NCBI GenBank assembly: GCA_024036415.1
Contig: JAMWET010001918.1
Coordinates: forward strand, 1-64,000
Length of the DNA stretch: 64,000 nucleotides
Direction of reading: 5' to 3'
From: Prochilodus magdalenae
Taxonomy: Eukaryota > Chordata > Actinopteri > Characiformes > Prochilodontidae
Shown here: in pieces, positions 13,468 to 26,000 of the stretch
Numbering within the stretch: the first letter of the stretch is position 1
Layout of the letters: every line of letters begins with the position of its first letter
Translations under genes and position numbers: made by a program
Notes under the pieces: generated by a model
What the model saw: only the letters and a program-made list of their open reading frames with translations
The model's database searches: none
Told to the model about the DNA's origin: nothing

Positions 13468-13919
13468 AAATTTAGACTGAAGTGGATAATACCTTTATTG
13501 GGGGGAGCTACAACGCTTTTTACTTGCTTGAATATTCCCCTTTTTGCAAAGTTTGCTGTAGTGGAGGTGATGGAGTGACACCAGGGAGGCCTCCACAAAA
13601 GGGGTAACCGATTACATTGGGACTTGAAGATAGCTCGAAGATTCGGACTGAAGATAACTCCATTTCCATTCTGTCCGTCACTACAAACAGTCCTGGCATG
13701 ACAGTATTACACTGGTTTGGACTCCTAGAGGGCCTCCTGATTAGGCGCTGCGACATGACTGCAGTTAGGGCTGTTGGGTCCAGTCATGTAACAGCAACAA
13801 AGCCCACTCCTTGCTTACGTCACACGGAAACTTGCATCATATTCTTTGTTTTTTAGGATGTCAAACCAACCCACCAATTTTTTATTTCTGCCGGTTAATT
13901 CCTTTCTGGGTACAACTAT
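13468..13919 (-). mobile_element. Mirror copy of the deleted Tc1-like element
   Basis: This is the inverted counterpart of 20,872-21,280. The TTCCTTTCTGGGTACAACT terminus is at about 13,899-13,917. A T run just beyond (about 13,931-13,953) mirrors the A run at 20,836-20,855. Confidence 0.6.
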
Positions 13920-14214
13920 GTGTCAGCTATTCTTTTTTTTTTTTTTTTTTTTTGACATTGAGTGTAAGTAAAAATTTGGAATGTTTTAAAAGTCTTTTTA
14001 AATTCCTCCATTAAGTATCAACAGTACCTGACAGTATCACAACAAGTAGTCAGCAAAGTATAGATAGAAGAGGAGTGGTTGATTAGCACATGCATTTACC
14101 TATACACTAGGCTCACACGCGCGCTTAGCACAGTTTGAAGCCCTCACTGCACTGAATAGGATCCTGGCTGAACGTAATGTAGGGCCCTCGGTGACTTTTT
14201 TTATATGTGAAACG

Positions 14215-16240
14215 GTGTCAAGAGTTTATTACTGTTCAGTCCTCAATATAACTTGTATACCCTGAAACGAAAATGTTTCTATAAGGTCCCCCTTATTGGA
14301 AGAACAACAGCATTATGTTACACAGGTATGGCATAGGAGAGCAGGACACATGGAAGAGTAAAGTAAGTGCAGAATATACAATAAAATAACCAGGACAGGA
14401 CAACCAAGGCAATATACACAAATGGAACATGGGCATTTAGCAGTTATGGTAGTAATTAAGGAACCTCGTGCAAACATTGCCACCTGTAAAGCTTTACCAG
14501 TGTCAAGAATTTCAGTTAATTGACCGCCTCAGGGAAGAAGCCGTTGTGGAGTTCTGTGGTGGTGGAACGAATACCCTTTTGTTTTTTTCTTTTTTTTTTT
14601 CGTACCTTCTGCCAGATGGGCATGTAAGGCAAAGAAATCTCTGACAGGCGAGGAGAGGGTTATCTACAATGCTGGCAGCCGATGGATGGAAGTGCTTGCG
14701 GCTAGATCGATCGTGGGTGAAAGCTCCCCAATAATCCTTTTCATGGGCCCCTCAATCTGCTTTAGGGTCCCAAACTAGGCAGTGCAGACAGCTGGTCAGG
14801 AAGGTGCTCCACCTGTCCCCCTGTAGGATGTAGTGAGAATGAAAGGGTGGTGGTTTGCTCTCCTCATCCCTCCCAGAAGGTGAAGTCCGCCTGATGAGCT
14901 TTTTTGGGCTAGGCAGGTGGTGGTAAGTGTCCCTAGGTGAGGTCATTTAGTGATGAAGCATTGATGTAAAGTAGAGATGGTCCACCAGAGTCCTCCTGAA
15001 GTCAGTAATCAGCCTCTTTATCTCATCATCCATCAGGAGATACTTGTCTCTGCACCAGTCCCTGCAGGGCTGTTGACTGTCACTGTTTGCTGATAGGACC
15101 CACCACTGTAGTATCATCAGCAAACTTGAGGTGTGATTTGAGCCCTGCTTTGCAGCATGAAGTGATGAGTCAACCAGTGTGAAGAACAGGCGAATGACAG
15201 CACATAGAGCCCTGGAGTAGCCCCTGAATTACAGTATGGTGGTGCTGGTGGTCGCCAGACAAGTGTCCAGTTGCATAAGGAGGTGTCCATTCCCAGCAAT
15301 CTCTGGTTTCTAATATGTTCGGTAGGATAGTTGTGTTTGAACTGCTGAACTGAAAGTCTATGAATAGCATTGTCATGTAATTGTCTCTTCTATCAGTGAG
15401 AGGTCAACGGCAGCAGGATGTAAGCATCTTCTGTAGAATGGCTAGGGTGATAAACAGAACTGGAGTGAGCCATTATAGGACGGAGTAGGAATCTGTGGGA
15501 CCCCTGTGGGACCAAGCACTGTGGGAACAGCAGCCTGCCGTAAGAGGGAGATATCAGTTAGAACAGGAAAGCTAACTCTGGAAAATCAGTTGTCCAATTT
15601 TGGATAATTAAGTGGTCCTTCGCTCTCTGGGTGGTGAAGCAGGGGTGGTCCTCCTTCACTGTCTGGTTGTAGGCTTTAAACAACACACAGAAATTGGTCA
15701 GAGGGTCTGAGAACATGGTGTCTGTAAATTGACTGTCTGTGCATTGGTCCCTGTGGGTCATGAGGGGTGCCGGAGCCTATCTAGGCACTCGTTGGGCACA
15801 CTCACTCACAGCTAGAGGCAATATAGAATCTCCATCTCACCCGACCGTATGCTTTTGGACTGTGGGAGGAAACCCACATAGACATGGGGAGGCCATACAA
15901 ACTCCAAACAGAAGGACGTTTGGCCTGGAGGAATTAAAACCAGGTCCTTTTCGTGCTGGGAGGTGACAGCGCTACCCACTGTGCCACAGTCGTGCATCAG
16001 TGCATCGTAGTGCTGTGGCCTATCTGATTTCCCCAGAACAGGCTGGCTCTTGCGTGTGCTTGAGAGATGCCTTGTCATGAGCCTTGCATTCTGGGTTCTC
16101 AGCAGTGCATACACCTCTGGCAGTCATCCACAAAGCGTCAGGTTATCTCAGGCGGTGGTGATGACTGGTGTTTGTGGATCTAAAGATTGTTCAAGGACCT
16201 AAGGGAGTTTCAACTCTATTGTGGCTGATTTACTCTCTGG
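14215..16240 (-). mobile_element. Mirror copy of the Rex1-like LINE
   Basis: This is the inverted left-arm copy of 18,600-20,580. The same RT blocks are recognisable in fragments (a DFQFSS-like stretch near 15,350; the LPSGRRY region near 14,600). It has more frame breaks than the right-arm copy and a T-rich private insertion near 14,580-14,600. Confidence 0.7.
15750..15992 (-). mobile_element. Mirror copy of the nested SINE-like repeat
   Basis: This is the reverse complement of 18,878-19,118, containing the same CCCACAGTCC-type body and tRNA-like head. Confidence 0.6.
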
Positions 16241-16297
16241 TTAAACCACACCAGATGTCCGAACTGACACCCTGAAACTCCCTTCTTGTGTTTTTTT

Positions 16298-16306
16298 GGG
16301 GGGGGG
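16298..16306. other. Left-arm-private G run
   Basis: Nine G bases preceded by a T run and followed by T5 sit between CTGAAACTCC and CAGATG. The right arm (18,593-18,611) joins these flanks directly. About 26 bases are extra in the left arm. Confidence 0.8.
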
Positions 16307-16439
16307 TTTTTCAGATGTTGACGTCGTATAGCGTTAAACACTTACACAGCCACAGATTCTGATGCTATTTGAGTCCTACTGAGGGACCAGGAGCTCAGTT
16401 TCGCATCAAACCAGCCAACTGGTCATTTTCCTGCGACCA

Positions 16440-17260
16440 CCGTCGCGCCGTTCGCCCCCGCGTTTAACTTTAGAAAGCTTTTAGCGCGCCCGAACACCGG
16501 GGGGGGGGTTAGTTTAACGTTAATGAGACCTTTAATTACGCTCAGCCGCGCGATTCAAAGCCTTCACTAAGCAGCAACTCGGTTTTCAAATAGGTCGCCG
16601 TTTGAGGCGGCGCGCGCCGCGGTGGTGCGTAATGATAACGCAATGCCCGTTTTGTTTTGTTTTCGAATGAAATTAGTAGGCTCACAGAGCCCTTCGTGTT
16701 AAGTGGCACCTCTGCTTTAAAAACCATTTGCCCTGAGTGACGCGCATATACCTCGCGCTCTGCGTGGATGTGGTGAGGTCTCGTGCGCAATGCTTTCATC
16801 CATCCATCCGACCATCTATCCCACCACCCATCTTTTCCACGCGCATTCTGCCCGCCTCCTGGCGTTTCCCTATTGGGTAGCCTTGTTTAAATATTGTTAT
16901 TGGCTGTTTAGTGTCCGGACCCCCTGCGTAACGAGAGGGTGAGGTGGTCCCGTCCTGACTACTCTACTAGCCAGTCGACAGTGCAAAAGCAGGCGTGGTT
17001 TATCGGGAATGCGGGCGGAAAAGAAAGCGCATCTCGCGCGTACCTCATTATAATGTCTCGCGCATCAGGCAGCTGGCGGAGAGTTCTGGAGAGAAGATAA
17101 AGGGACGCGCAGGCGTCGATGAGTTGAGTCCTGGGCAACGAGGGGATTTCTATCTTCCTCAAAACCAATCGGCAGCGACAGCATCATCATCTCCCTTATC
17201 AATCATCACCGAAAGAAACAGTTTGGCTTTTGTGTTTCACCGGCACAGGGACCGCAGAGA
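16440..17260 (+). promoter_or_regulatory. Mirror copy of the itga8 upstream region
   Basis: This is the inverted left-arm counterpart of 17,710-18,480. It has the same CpG-rich character and the same CCAAT and AT-rich motifs, interrupted by private extra bases including a 10-base G run at 16,499-16,508. It drives nothing recognisable, because the exon next to it is frameshifted. Confidence 0.4.
16499..16508. other. Left-arm-private G run
   Basis: Ten G bases occur where the right arm (about 18,416-18,422) has only two, inside otherwise matching sequence. Confidence 0.8.
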
Positions 17261-17449
17261 ATGGTGGCGCGCGCGATGCGTGTCGTGTTTCCTGCGCGCT
17301 TTTCGTGCGTATTCGCGGTTTCTGTGCGGGATGATAACTGCGTTTAAACCTAGACCCTGGACAAAACCTCGGTGTACAGTGGACCGAGCGGCAGTTACTT
17401 TGGCCCTACTCTGTGGGATTTTTTACCATCCCACACAGGACAGGAGCGC
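17261..17449 (+). pseudogene. itga8: Mirror copy of itga8 exon 1 (left arm, frameshifted)
   Basis: This is the inverted copy of the integrin alpha-8 first exon. It runs from the equivalent ATG at 17,261 to the same GTGAGT donor at 17,450. It is 189 bp long where the native exon is 179 bp. The extra bases sit mostly in short runs (TTTTCG for TTTCG, GGTTTC for GGTTC, TTTAAACC for TTTAACC, GGCCCTAC for GGCTAC). They shift the frame repeatedly, so no integrin N-terminus can be read through. A 152-residue open frame spanning this area is a by-product of these shifts. The pattern looks like uncorrected insertion errors rather than ordinary pseudogene decay. Confidence 0.85.
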
Positions 17450-17464
17450 GTGAGTACCACCCGG

Positions 17465-17515
17465 TTCATTCACCTGCTTAACGAGTCTATTAAGATCGTT
17501 TACGCAGGGGATGAA
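17465..17515. other. Palindrome centre
   Basis: The two arms meet around base 17,490. TTCAT at 17,465-17,469 mirrors ATGAA at 17,511-17,515, and the roughly 40 bases between them are themselves an imperfect palindrome with a few mismatches and indels. There is no unique spacer. The centre lies just outside the GTGAGT splice donor of itga8 exon 1 on each side, so the rest of itga8 intron 1 is replaced by the mirror copy. Confidence 0.9.
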
Positions 17516-17530
17516 CCGTGTGGTACTCAC

Positions 17531-17709
17531 GCGCTCCTGTCCTGTGTGGGATGGTAAAAATCCACAGAGTAGCCAAAGTAACTGCCCTCAGGTCCACTGT
17601 ACACCGAGGTTTTGTCCAGGTCCAGGTTAAACGCAGTTATCATCCCGCACAGAACCGCGAATACGCACGAAAGCGCGCAGGAACACGCACGCACCGCGCG
17701 CGCCACCAT
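17531..17709 (-). CDS. itga8: Integrin alpha-8, first coding exon (right arm, native)
   Basis: Integrin alpha-8 pairs with beta-1 as a cell-surface receptor for RGD ligands such as nephronectin. This exon encodes residues 1-60. Residues 1-26 are a cysteine-rich hydrophobic signal peptide ending in MITA. The mature chain starts FNLD, followed by a [15 protein letters not shown] stretch typical of the first FG-GAP blade of alpha-V/alpha-8-type integrins. The ATG is at 17,709 in a purine-rich context (CAGAGATGG). The exon ends in phase 2 at a GTGAGT donor (17,530-17,525). The split alanine codon matches the family exon boundary before the SVLVGAP region. Assignment to alpha-8 rather than alpha-V rests on sequence similarity plus the neighbouring mindy3. 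All later exons are missing because the palindrome interrupts intron 1. Confidence 0.88.
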
Positions 17710-18480
17710 CTCTGCGGTCCCCGGTGCCGGTGAAACACAAAAGCCAAACTGTTTCTTTCGGTGATGATGATAAGGGAGATGATGATGCTGTCGCTGCCGA
17801 TGGTGTTGAGGAAGATAGAAATCCCCTCGTGCCCAGACTCACTCAGCGCGCCGCGCGTCTTATCTTCTCTCCAGACTCTCCGCCAGCTGCCTGAGCGCGA
17901 GACATTATAATGAGGTACGCGCGAGATGCGCTTTTTTCCCGCCCGCATTCCGATAAACCACGCCCGCTGCACTGCGACTGGCTAGTAGAGTAGCAGGAGG
18001 GACCACCTCACCCTCTCGTTACGCAGGGGGCCGGACACTAACAGCCAATAACAATAAAAAAAGGCTACCCAATAGGAACGCAGGAGGCGGCAGAATGCGC
18101 GTGGAAAAGATGGGTGGTGGGATAGATGGTCGGATGGATGGATGAAAGCATGCGCACGAGACTCACCACATCACGCAGAGCGCGAGGTTATAGCGCGTCA
18201 TCAGGGCAACTGGTTTTAAAGCAGAGGTGCCACTTAACACGAAGGGCTCGTGAGCTACTAATTTCATTCGAAAACAAAACGAAAACGGGCATTGCGTTAT
18301 CATTACGCACACCGCGCGCGCGCCGCTCAAACGGCGACCTATTTGAAACCGAGTTCTGCTTAGTGAGGCTTTGAATCGCGCGGCTGAGCGTAATTAAAGG
18401 TCATTAACGTTAACTAACGGTGTTCTGGCGCGTAAAAGCTTCTAAAGTTAAACGCGGGGGCGAACGGCGCGAGGTGGGCG
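17710..18480 (-). promoter_or_regulatory. itga8: itga8 upstream region and CpG-rich promoter candidate
   Basis: The sequence upstream of the itga8 ATG is GC- and CpG-rich, unlike most of the window. On the minus strand it contains ATTGG (inverted CCAAT) motifs at 18,045-18,049 and 18,069-18,073. A GGAGGCGG GC-box-like stretch lies near 18,085. An AT-rich CATTATAATG element at 17,903-17,912 could act as a TATA-like box or lie in the 5' UTR. No transcription start can be fixed from sequence alone. Confidence 0.45.
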
Positions 18481-18599
18481 CAGGAAAATGAGCAGTTTGG
18501 CTGGTTTGATGCGAACTGAGCTCCTGGTCCTCAGTAGGACTCAAATAGCATCAGAATCTGTGGCTGTGTAAGTGTTAACCTATACGAGTCAACATCTGA

Positions 18600-20580
18600 A
18601 GGAGTTTCAGGGTGTCAGTTCGGACATCTGTGTGGTTTAACCAGAGAGTAAATCAGGACAGATAGAGTTGAACTCCTTAGGTCCTTGAACAAACTTAGAT
18701 CCACAAACACCAGTCATCACCACCGCCTGAGATAACCTGACGCTGTGGATGACTGCAGAGGTGTATGCACTGCTGAGAACCCAGAATGCAAGGCTCATGA
18801 CAAGGCAGCTCTCAGCACAGCAAGAGCCAGCCTGTCTGGGGAAATCAGATAGGCACAGCACTACGATGCACTGATGCAGGACTGTGGCACAGTGGGTAGC
18901 GCTGTCACCTCCCAGCACGAAGGGCCTGGTTTTAATTCCCCAGCCAAACGGCCTTCTGTTTGGAGTTTGTATGGCCTCCCCATGTCTATGTGGGTTTCCT
19001 CCCACAGTCCAAAAGCATACGGTCGGGTGAGATGGAGATTCTATATTGCCTCTAGCTGTGAGTGAGTGTGCCCAACGAGTGCCTAGATAGGCTCCGGCAC
19101 CCCTCATGACCCACAGGGACCAATGCACAGACAGTCAATTTACAGACACCATGTTCTCAGACCCTCTGACCAATTTCTGTGTGTTGTTTAAAGCCTACAA
19201 CCAGCCAGTGAGGAAGACCACCCCTGCTTCCACCACCCAGAGAGGAAGACCACTTAGATTATCCAAATTAGGACAACTGATTTTCCAGAGTTATCTTCTC
19301 TGTTCTAACTGATATCTCCCTACGGCAGGCTGCTGTTCCCACAGTGCTGGTCCCACAGTGGTCCCACAGATTCCTACTCCGTCCTATAATGCTCACTCCA
19401 GTTCTGTTTATCACCCGAGCCATTCTACAGAAGATGCTACATCCTCTGCCGTTGACCTCTCACTGATAGAAGAGACAATTACATGACAATGCTATTCATA
19501 GACTTCAGTTCAGCAGTCAACACAACTATCCTACAGAAACATATTAGAAACCAGAGATTGCTGGGAATGGACACCTCCTTATGCAACTGGACACTTGTCT
19601 GGGAGACCACCAGCACCACCATACTGTAATTCAGGGGCTCTCCAGGGCTATGTGCTCAGTCGCCTGTTATTCACACTGTTGACTCATCACTTCATGCTGC
19701 AAAGCAGGGCTCAAATCACATCCTCAAGTTTGCTGATGATACTACAGTGGTGGGTCCTATCAGCAACAGTGACAGTCAACAGCCTGCAGACTGGTGCAGA
19801 GACAAGTATCTCCTATGATGATGAGATGAAAGAGCTGATTACTGACTTCAGGAGGACTCATGGTGACCAATCTCTACTTTACATCAATGCTTCATCACTA
19901 ATGACCTCACCTGGACACTTACCACCACCTGCCTAGCCCAAAAAAGCTCATCAGCGACTTCACTTCCTGGGAGGGATGAGGAGAGCAAACCACCACCCTT
20001 TCATTCTCACTACATCCTACAGGGGGACAGTGGAGACCTACCTGACCAGCTGTCTCACTGCCTAGTTTGGACCCTATAGCAGATTGAGGGGCCCATGAAA
20101 GGATTATTGGGGAGCTTTCACCCACGATCGATCTACCGCAAGCACTTCATCCATAAGGCTGCCAGCATTGTAGATAACCCCTCCCTCGCCTGTCAGAGAT
20201 TCTTTGCCTTACTGCCATCTGGCAGAAGGTACCAGGGTATTCGTTCCACCACCAACAGACTCCACAACGGCTTCTTCCCTGAGGCGGTCAGATTACTGAA
20301 TTCTTGCACTGTAAAGCTTACAGGTGGCAATGTTTGCACTAGTTCCTTAATTACTACCATACTGCTAAATGCCCATGTTCCAATTTGTGTATATTGCTTG
20401 GTTGTCCTGTCTGGTATTTATTGTATATTCTGCACTTACTTTACTCTTCCATGTGTCTGCTCTCTATGCAGACCTGTGTAACATAATGCTGTTGTCTTCC
20501 AATAAGGGGACCTTATAGCAACATTTCGTTTCAGGGTATACAAGTTATATTGAGGACTGACAGTAATAAACTCTTGACAC
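18600..20580 (+). mobile_element. Decayed Rex1-like LINE retrotransposon (right arm)
   Basis: Reverse-transcriptase remnants are spread over several frames. In order they are: a LSTARASLS linker motif near 18,800; an [10 protein letters not shown] motif near 19,495; the FADDTTVVG catalytic motif near 19,730; and a C-terminal LLPSGRRY...FFPEAVRLLN block near 20,210-20,300, which is typical of the Rex1/CR1 group. A 3' untranslated region ends near 20,580. Frameshifts and stops interrupt the frame, so it is inactive. A tRNA-like SINE is nested at about 18,880-19,118. The 5' part, including most of the endonuclease, is not recognisable. Confidence 0.75.
18878..19118 (+). mobile_element. Fish SINE-like repeat nested in the Rex1-like LINE
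   Basis: It starts with a tRNA-like head (GTGGCACAGTGGGTAGCGCT). A box-B-like GGTTTTAATTCC follows, and then the common fish repeat body containing TGGGTTTCCTCCCACAGTCC and GATAGGCTCC. It separates the LINE linker region from the reverse-transcriptase core, so it inserted after the LINE. Family naming is from memory of this widespread repeat and not from a search. Confidence 0.6.
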
Positions 20581-20871
20581 TCGTTCACATATTAAAAAAG
20601 TCACCAGGGCCCTACATTACGTTCAGCCAGGTCCTATTCAGTGCAGTGAGGGCTTCAAACTGTGCTTAAGCTGCGCTGTGGAGCTAGTGTATAGGTAAAT
20701 GCATGTGCTAATCAACCACTCCTCTTCTATCTATACTTTGCTGACTACATTGTTGATACTGTCATACTGTTGATACTTAATGGAGGAATTTAAAAGACTT
20801 TTAAAACATTCCAAATTTTACTTACACTCAATGTCAAAAAAAAAAAAAAAAAAAAGAATAGCTGTACACAT

Positions 20872-21280
20872 AGTTGTACCCAGAAGGAATTAACCGGCAG
20901 AAATAAAACTTGGTGGGTTGGTTTGACATCCTAAAACAAGCATATGATTCAAGTTTCAGTGACGTAAGCAAGAGTGGGCTTTGTTGCTGTACCTGACTGA
21001 CCCAACAGCCCTAACTGCAGTCAGTCAGCGATCAGTGAGGCCCTCTAGGAGTCCAAAAAGTGTAATACTGTCATGCCAGACTGTCTTGTAGTGACGCAGA
21101 ATGGCAATGGGTTATCTTCAGTGAATCTTCAGAGCATCTTCAGTCCAATTAATCGGTGTGTGGAGGCCTGGTGTCACTCCATCACCTCCACTACAGCAAA
21201 CTTTGCAAAAAGGAGAATATTCAAGCAGTAAAAAGCTGTGTAGCTCAATAAATATTATCCATTTCAGTCTAAATTTAGAG
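20872..21280 (+). mobile_element. Internally deleted Tc1-like element (right arm)
   Basis: It begins with the family terminal sequence AGTTGTACCCAGAAGGAAT and carries the conserved GTGACGCAGAATGGCA...TCTTCAGTGA block. That block corresponds to the catalytic FSDESRF region of Tc1 transposases. It ends with the AATAAATATT...CAGTCTAAATTTA segment seen in sister copies. It is shorter than the roughly 1,058-bp copy at 52,224. No open transposase remains. Confidence 0.65.
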
Positions 21281-21639
21281 TGGGTTGGTTTAACACGCTT
21301 TCAGTAAACCCAGGACAATGATATTACAGATATTGTTTTCCAAACGAATGACATTTTACATACATTTACAGTAAACATGTTTTCTAAGGAATGACCCTCT
21401 AAATCTAGGCATTTGGAGAAAAGCTGAATTTTGTGAATTCTGTTGATGTTCTGTAAAGCTTTGCTCATCAGCATTAGTAGCTACGTGCACGAATGAATGA
21501 GTAGGCCAACTGTACCCTACAGTTTGAGATGAATTTTGAGATATGACTGTGGCAGTATGGTTTGCCTTGCCGAGCTATTTATTTCAGTGAAGAGCTTTAG
21601 AAGAAGATTTTGAAGAGAACACCTCCTACTCCCAAATCC

Positions 21640-21850
21640 AGATTACCGAACTGAAGCTTTGTAATTTTGGACATATCTTGAGAAGAACCATTTGAAAAAG
21701 ACTATTATGCTTGGAACAGCTGAAGGTAAAAAGAGGAAGAGGACGACCAGCTACAAGATGGATGGATGCAAACAGAAGAAACATGAACCGGCCATCTAGA
21801 AGAGGAGACACTATCTCCAAAAGCCTTGGAAATCTAATTTTGATACTATA
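21640..21850 (+). mobile_element. LINE C-terminal fragment (right arm)
   Basis: Plus-strand translation with frame changes gives a TIMLGTAEGK...RKRTT...MD pattern. This resembles the C-terminal IMLGTVEGKRKRGRP-type tail of fish and arthropod LINE reverse transcriptases. Only this tail is present. The clade cannot be set from the fragment. Confidence 0.5.
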
Positions 21851-22212
21851 AATCATAGACGACTATATTTTCCATAGTCTTGTAAGTTCTGTTTATCCCC
21901 CCACTCCTCTAAAACAAAAGTGGCATGAACCTCCAGTGCTCTTATCTATTGTGCAACACGTTGTTGGCTTTAAATAACAGTTAATGTATATATGACAGAC
22001 AATATGTCTGCAATCACAGCCCAATGATGTCTCAGCCCAGCAGGAGCCTAGTTCCAGAAACAGGCACAGCCACTGAGAGAAACTGAAAAATCTTGTTTTT
22101 TGGATTCAACTTGAGGAAAAAGTCAAAGCAAGCAGCTAATCCAATGTTAAAGTGACCATTTGTTGAGCAATTTCAGTAAATATATTACAATATATATACA
22201 CTCATCATCAAA

Positions 22213-22800
22213 AGATGCACCCAGAAGACATTGAGGGATTGTAATGCAATTGGCCAGAAAGATAAAGGTTACCATGAACAATAAATGAATATATATTTAG
22301 ACAGATATGGGTCATATTTATTTAGCTACACATACAGAAGTATTGTCTCTAAGTGTGGTGTTGGGCCACCATGTTTGGTAATGAAACATGAATATGTCTT
22401 GGCATGAAGTTGTAGAAGTTCCTTATGGTGTCCTGTGATAAACCACCCCATGCAGCTTGAGCATTCTCACACAGCTCCTGCAGATTGCGCAGTAGGAGTG
22501 GAGGTGGATTGACACCAGGCCTTCTATTCATCATGGTGCCATTGTTCTGTTTCGGTCTTTGCTGATGCTGACATGGTGTTAAGGGCATTCGTCGTAGAGG
22601 TCTTTGTGCATGTAGTCCTGCGTTGGGCAGCCATCTGCCAAAGTTGCTGGCACTAACAGGAGGACATGGAGAGCATCACTGCTTGCTGAGTGTCCACAAT
22701 CGTTGCTGTTGGGTCGGTCAGGTACAGCAATAAGGTCTGTCCTTGCTTATGTCACATGTGCGGCTGAGCTTGAAACTTGAATCATTTGGAAGTCAATGTA
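22213..22800 (-). mobile_element. Internally deleted Tc1-like element (right arm, minus)
   Basis: Read on the minus strand, this copy has the family's 3' part. It encodes a remnant of the transposase C-terminus (LLRNLQELCENAQAAWGGLS...DTIRNFYNFM, compare QELWD...QETIRRLIDSMPRRL). A degenerate terminal GCACCCAGAAG lies at 22,213. The catalytic centre is lost. Confidence 0.65.
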
Positions 22801-23362
22801 AAACCTAGGCTTTATGTTCTTGTGAAGGTGATGTTCAATTATTTAACGCTTAAATTTTAATTTAATATTTTCTTATTTTGGGGGGTGTGGGGGCATGGTC
22901 ACACGATTGGGCCTGGTGCCCAACATTTGGTCCTACACCCCTGAGGGTAGGCACGGGATCCTCATTGACCACAAACAGGTGAAGTCTCAGAAGGGCGGTC
23001 CTGAACACTGTGCCAGGGCCTCGATTTATACTTGTACAATTAACTTTGTTTATGCACAAGACACATTAAACGGACTCTGGCCCCGGGCCTAATAAACGCT
23101 TAATTAGAACTAATGGATCACTCGCTCTGAGCATACCAGGACATTTTACAGGGCACACATGCAGCACGTATGTAAGACACTGTGAGAAAGCACACATCAG
23201 CGCACAAGAGCATGCAGCAACAGACGGAATGCATTTAAAGGTGAGGAACAATGTAAGCCAGGTGTGACACATTCCTCCAGCCCTGAGAGAACAGCGGCGT
23301 GACAGAGAACTGATCACATGACCTGCCTTGCTTATATCAGCATTACCCCTAACAGAGATCAT
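22800..23362. other. Unassigned stretch between the Tc1-like element and the GA tract
   Basis: No gene is recognised. It contains a short G-rich stretch at about 22,877-22,893 and no sustained open frame. Its mirror is about 11,140-11,750. Confidence 0.5.
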
Positions 23363-24960
<1,598 letters not shown>

Positions 24961-25155
24961 GAGTCGAACGAACAAGGACTGGTCTTCTTCAAGTGGAGTG
25001 CAGATAAATTGGGGAAGAACATCCCTCAAAAAAAAAAAGAAAAACAAAACAGAAGGCAGAAGCTCGTCATTTAATATTAGCTCCACTTATAACCCCCCCA
25101 CCCCTCCCAGACGTGCTCTGTAGGGATTCAGAGTTTGGTGAGCACATTTCCTCAC

Positions 25156-25297
25156 CTGAAATATTGCTGCCCAGATCAAATATGGAGCGAGATCCTGGCT
25201 CCTGCGCAAACACAGGCAGATGAAGTCTATAAAAACCAGCGTGGCGGCGCAGATCCATCAGCTGAAGGAGGGCGTTCAGAGACGTAGGGTAGTAGAC
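25156..25297 (-). CDS. Exon-like segment of an unrecognised gene (right arm)
   Basis: On the minus strand a TTTAATCTCCAG acceptor precedes a 142-bp open segment ending at CAG|GTGAGG. In phase 0 it encodes 47 residues beginning VYYPTSLNALLQLMDLRRHA and ending FDLGSNIS, followed by a split glycine codon. Composition, frame and both splice sites look like a real coding exon, but I do not recognise the family. A phase-compatible upstream exon is proposed at 26,726-26,846. A possible downstream exon starts after a T-rich acceptor near 25,029 and would continue in frame as MFFPNLSALHLKK, but that is weak. Nothing corresponds to it between ITGA8 and MINDY3 in mammals as far as I know. Confidence 0.45.
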
Positions 25298-26000
25298 CTG
25301 GAGATTAAACAACACAATGTACAGTTACTAAAACTAAGTTACGTATGAAAACGGAACGTCCCACTAATCACTCAACTGACCGGTTAGACAAATTCCATTA
25401 CCTGTGATTAATCAAACTTGATGTGATGCTGGATTGACGACCCAGTAAATTCAGAGCCAGCAGACAAACAGAGAAACAAGACCAGAGCAACCGAAACAGA
25501 CATGGGCCAGGCAGGGTGTTAATACAGATACAGGCTACTCAAAACCAAGACAATCAGAAAGCAGGCAATCAAACAAGAGGGAGAGACAAAAGAAAAGCAA
25601 AGGGCGAGAGAGGTTTACACATGAGAATACATAAACACCCCTGTATCAGGAAACGTTGAGTAAGCAACGCTGCGGTTGGCAATACATCGCAAAGTGTTAC
25701 TGACAGGGCCAGGTAGATATACACAACATAGTAAACAACACAGTTCTGGGGAAGCAGTGCAGGGAAGCTGTTTCTGATTGGGAGATGCAGCACTCGTGGT
25801 GTAGGCATCATGGAGTGGGGGACGTGTGACACTTCAGTCAGGCTTGATTCCCACCTGCCCTACTAAATCTAAACTCAAATAGAAATTGTCCAGCACTCTG
25901 ACATAGCTGAATGGGTCTCAGCACGTAGCACATTATACCATGATGGTGAAAAAGACAGTTACTGAAATGTGGCAGACAGTTACAAAGTCAATTCAGTAGC
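25298..26000. other. Unassigned stretch, presumed intron of the unrecognised gene
   Basis: No second coding exon is recognised. A minus-strand open frame of 87 residues (25,569-25,832) is rich in Leu/Val/Tyr and has no recognisable motif. It reads like repeat or intron sequence. Confidence 0.4.

Larger units (their letters stand above)
1..17490. repeat. Left arm of giant inverted repeat (probable fold-back copy)
   Basis: This whole stretch is the reverse complement of the right arm. Base 1 pairs with 33,975, base 7,501 with 26,665, and 17,465-17,469 with 17,511-17,515. The arm is 17,490 bp against 16,485 bp on the right, although the right arm carries a private A tract of about 190 bp. Most differences are single extra bases in the left arm, often beside an identical base, plus private G runs. 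Coding segments open in the right arm are frameshifted here. Everything annotated in this arm is therefore a degraded mirror of a right-arm feature. That it is a technical artefact is inference. Confidence 0.93.

Noticed and set aside
16995..17453. 152-residue plus-strand open frame beside the palindrome centre
   Set aside because: It overlaps the frameshifted mirror of itga8 exon 1 and its upstream region. It is an accidental frame through inserted bases.
18637..19128. 163-residue minus-strand open frame (and its mirror at 15,739-15,966)
   Set aside because: It crosses a SINE-like repeat and antisense LINE sequence. No protein family is recognised, and the repeat identity explains it.
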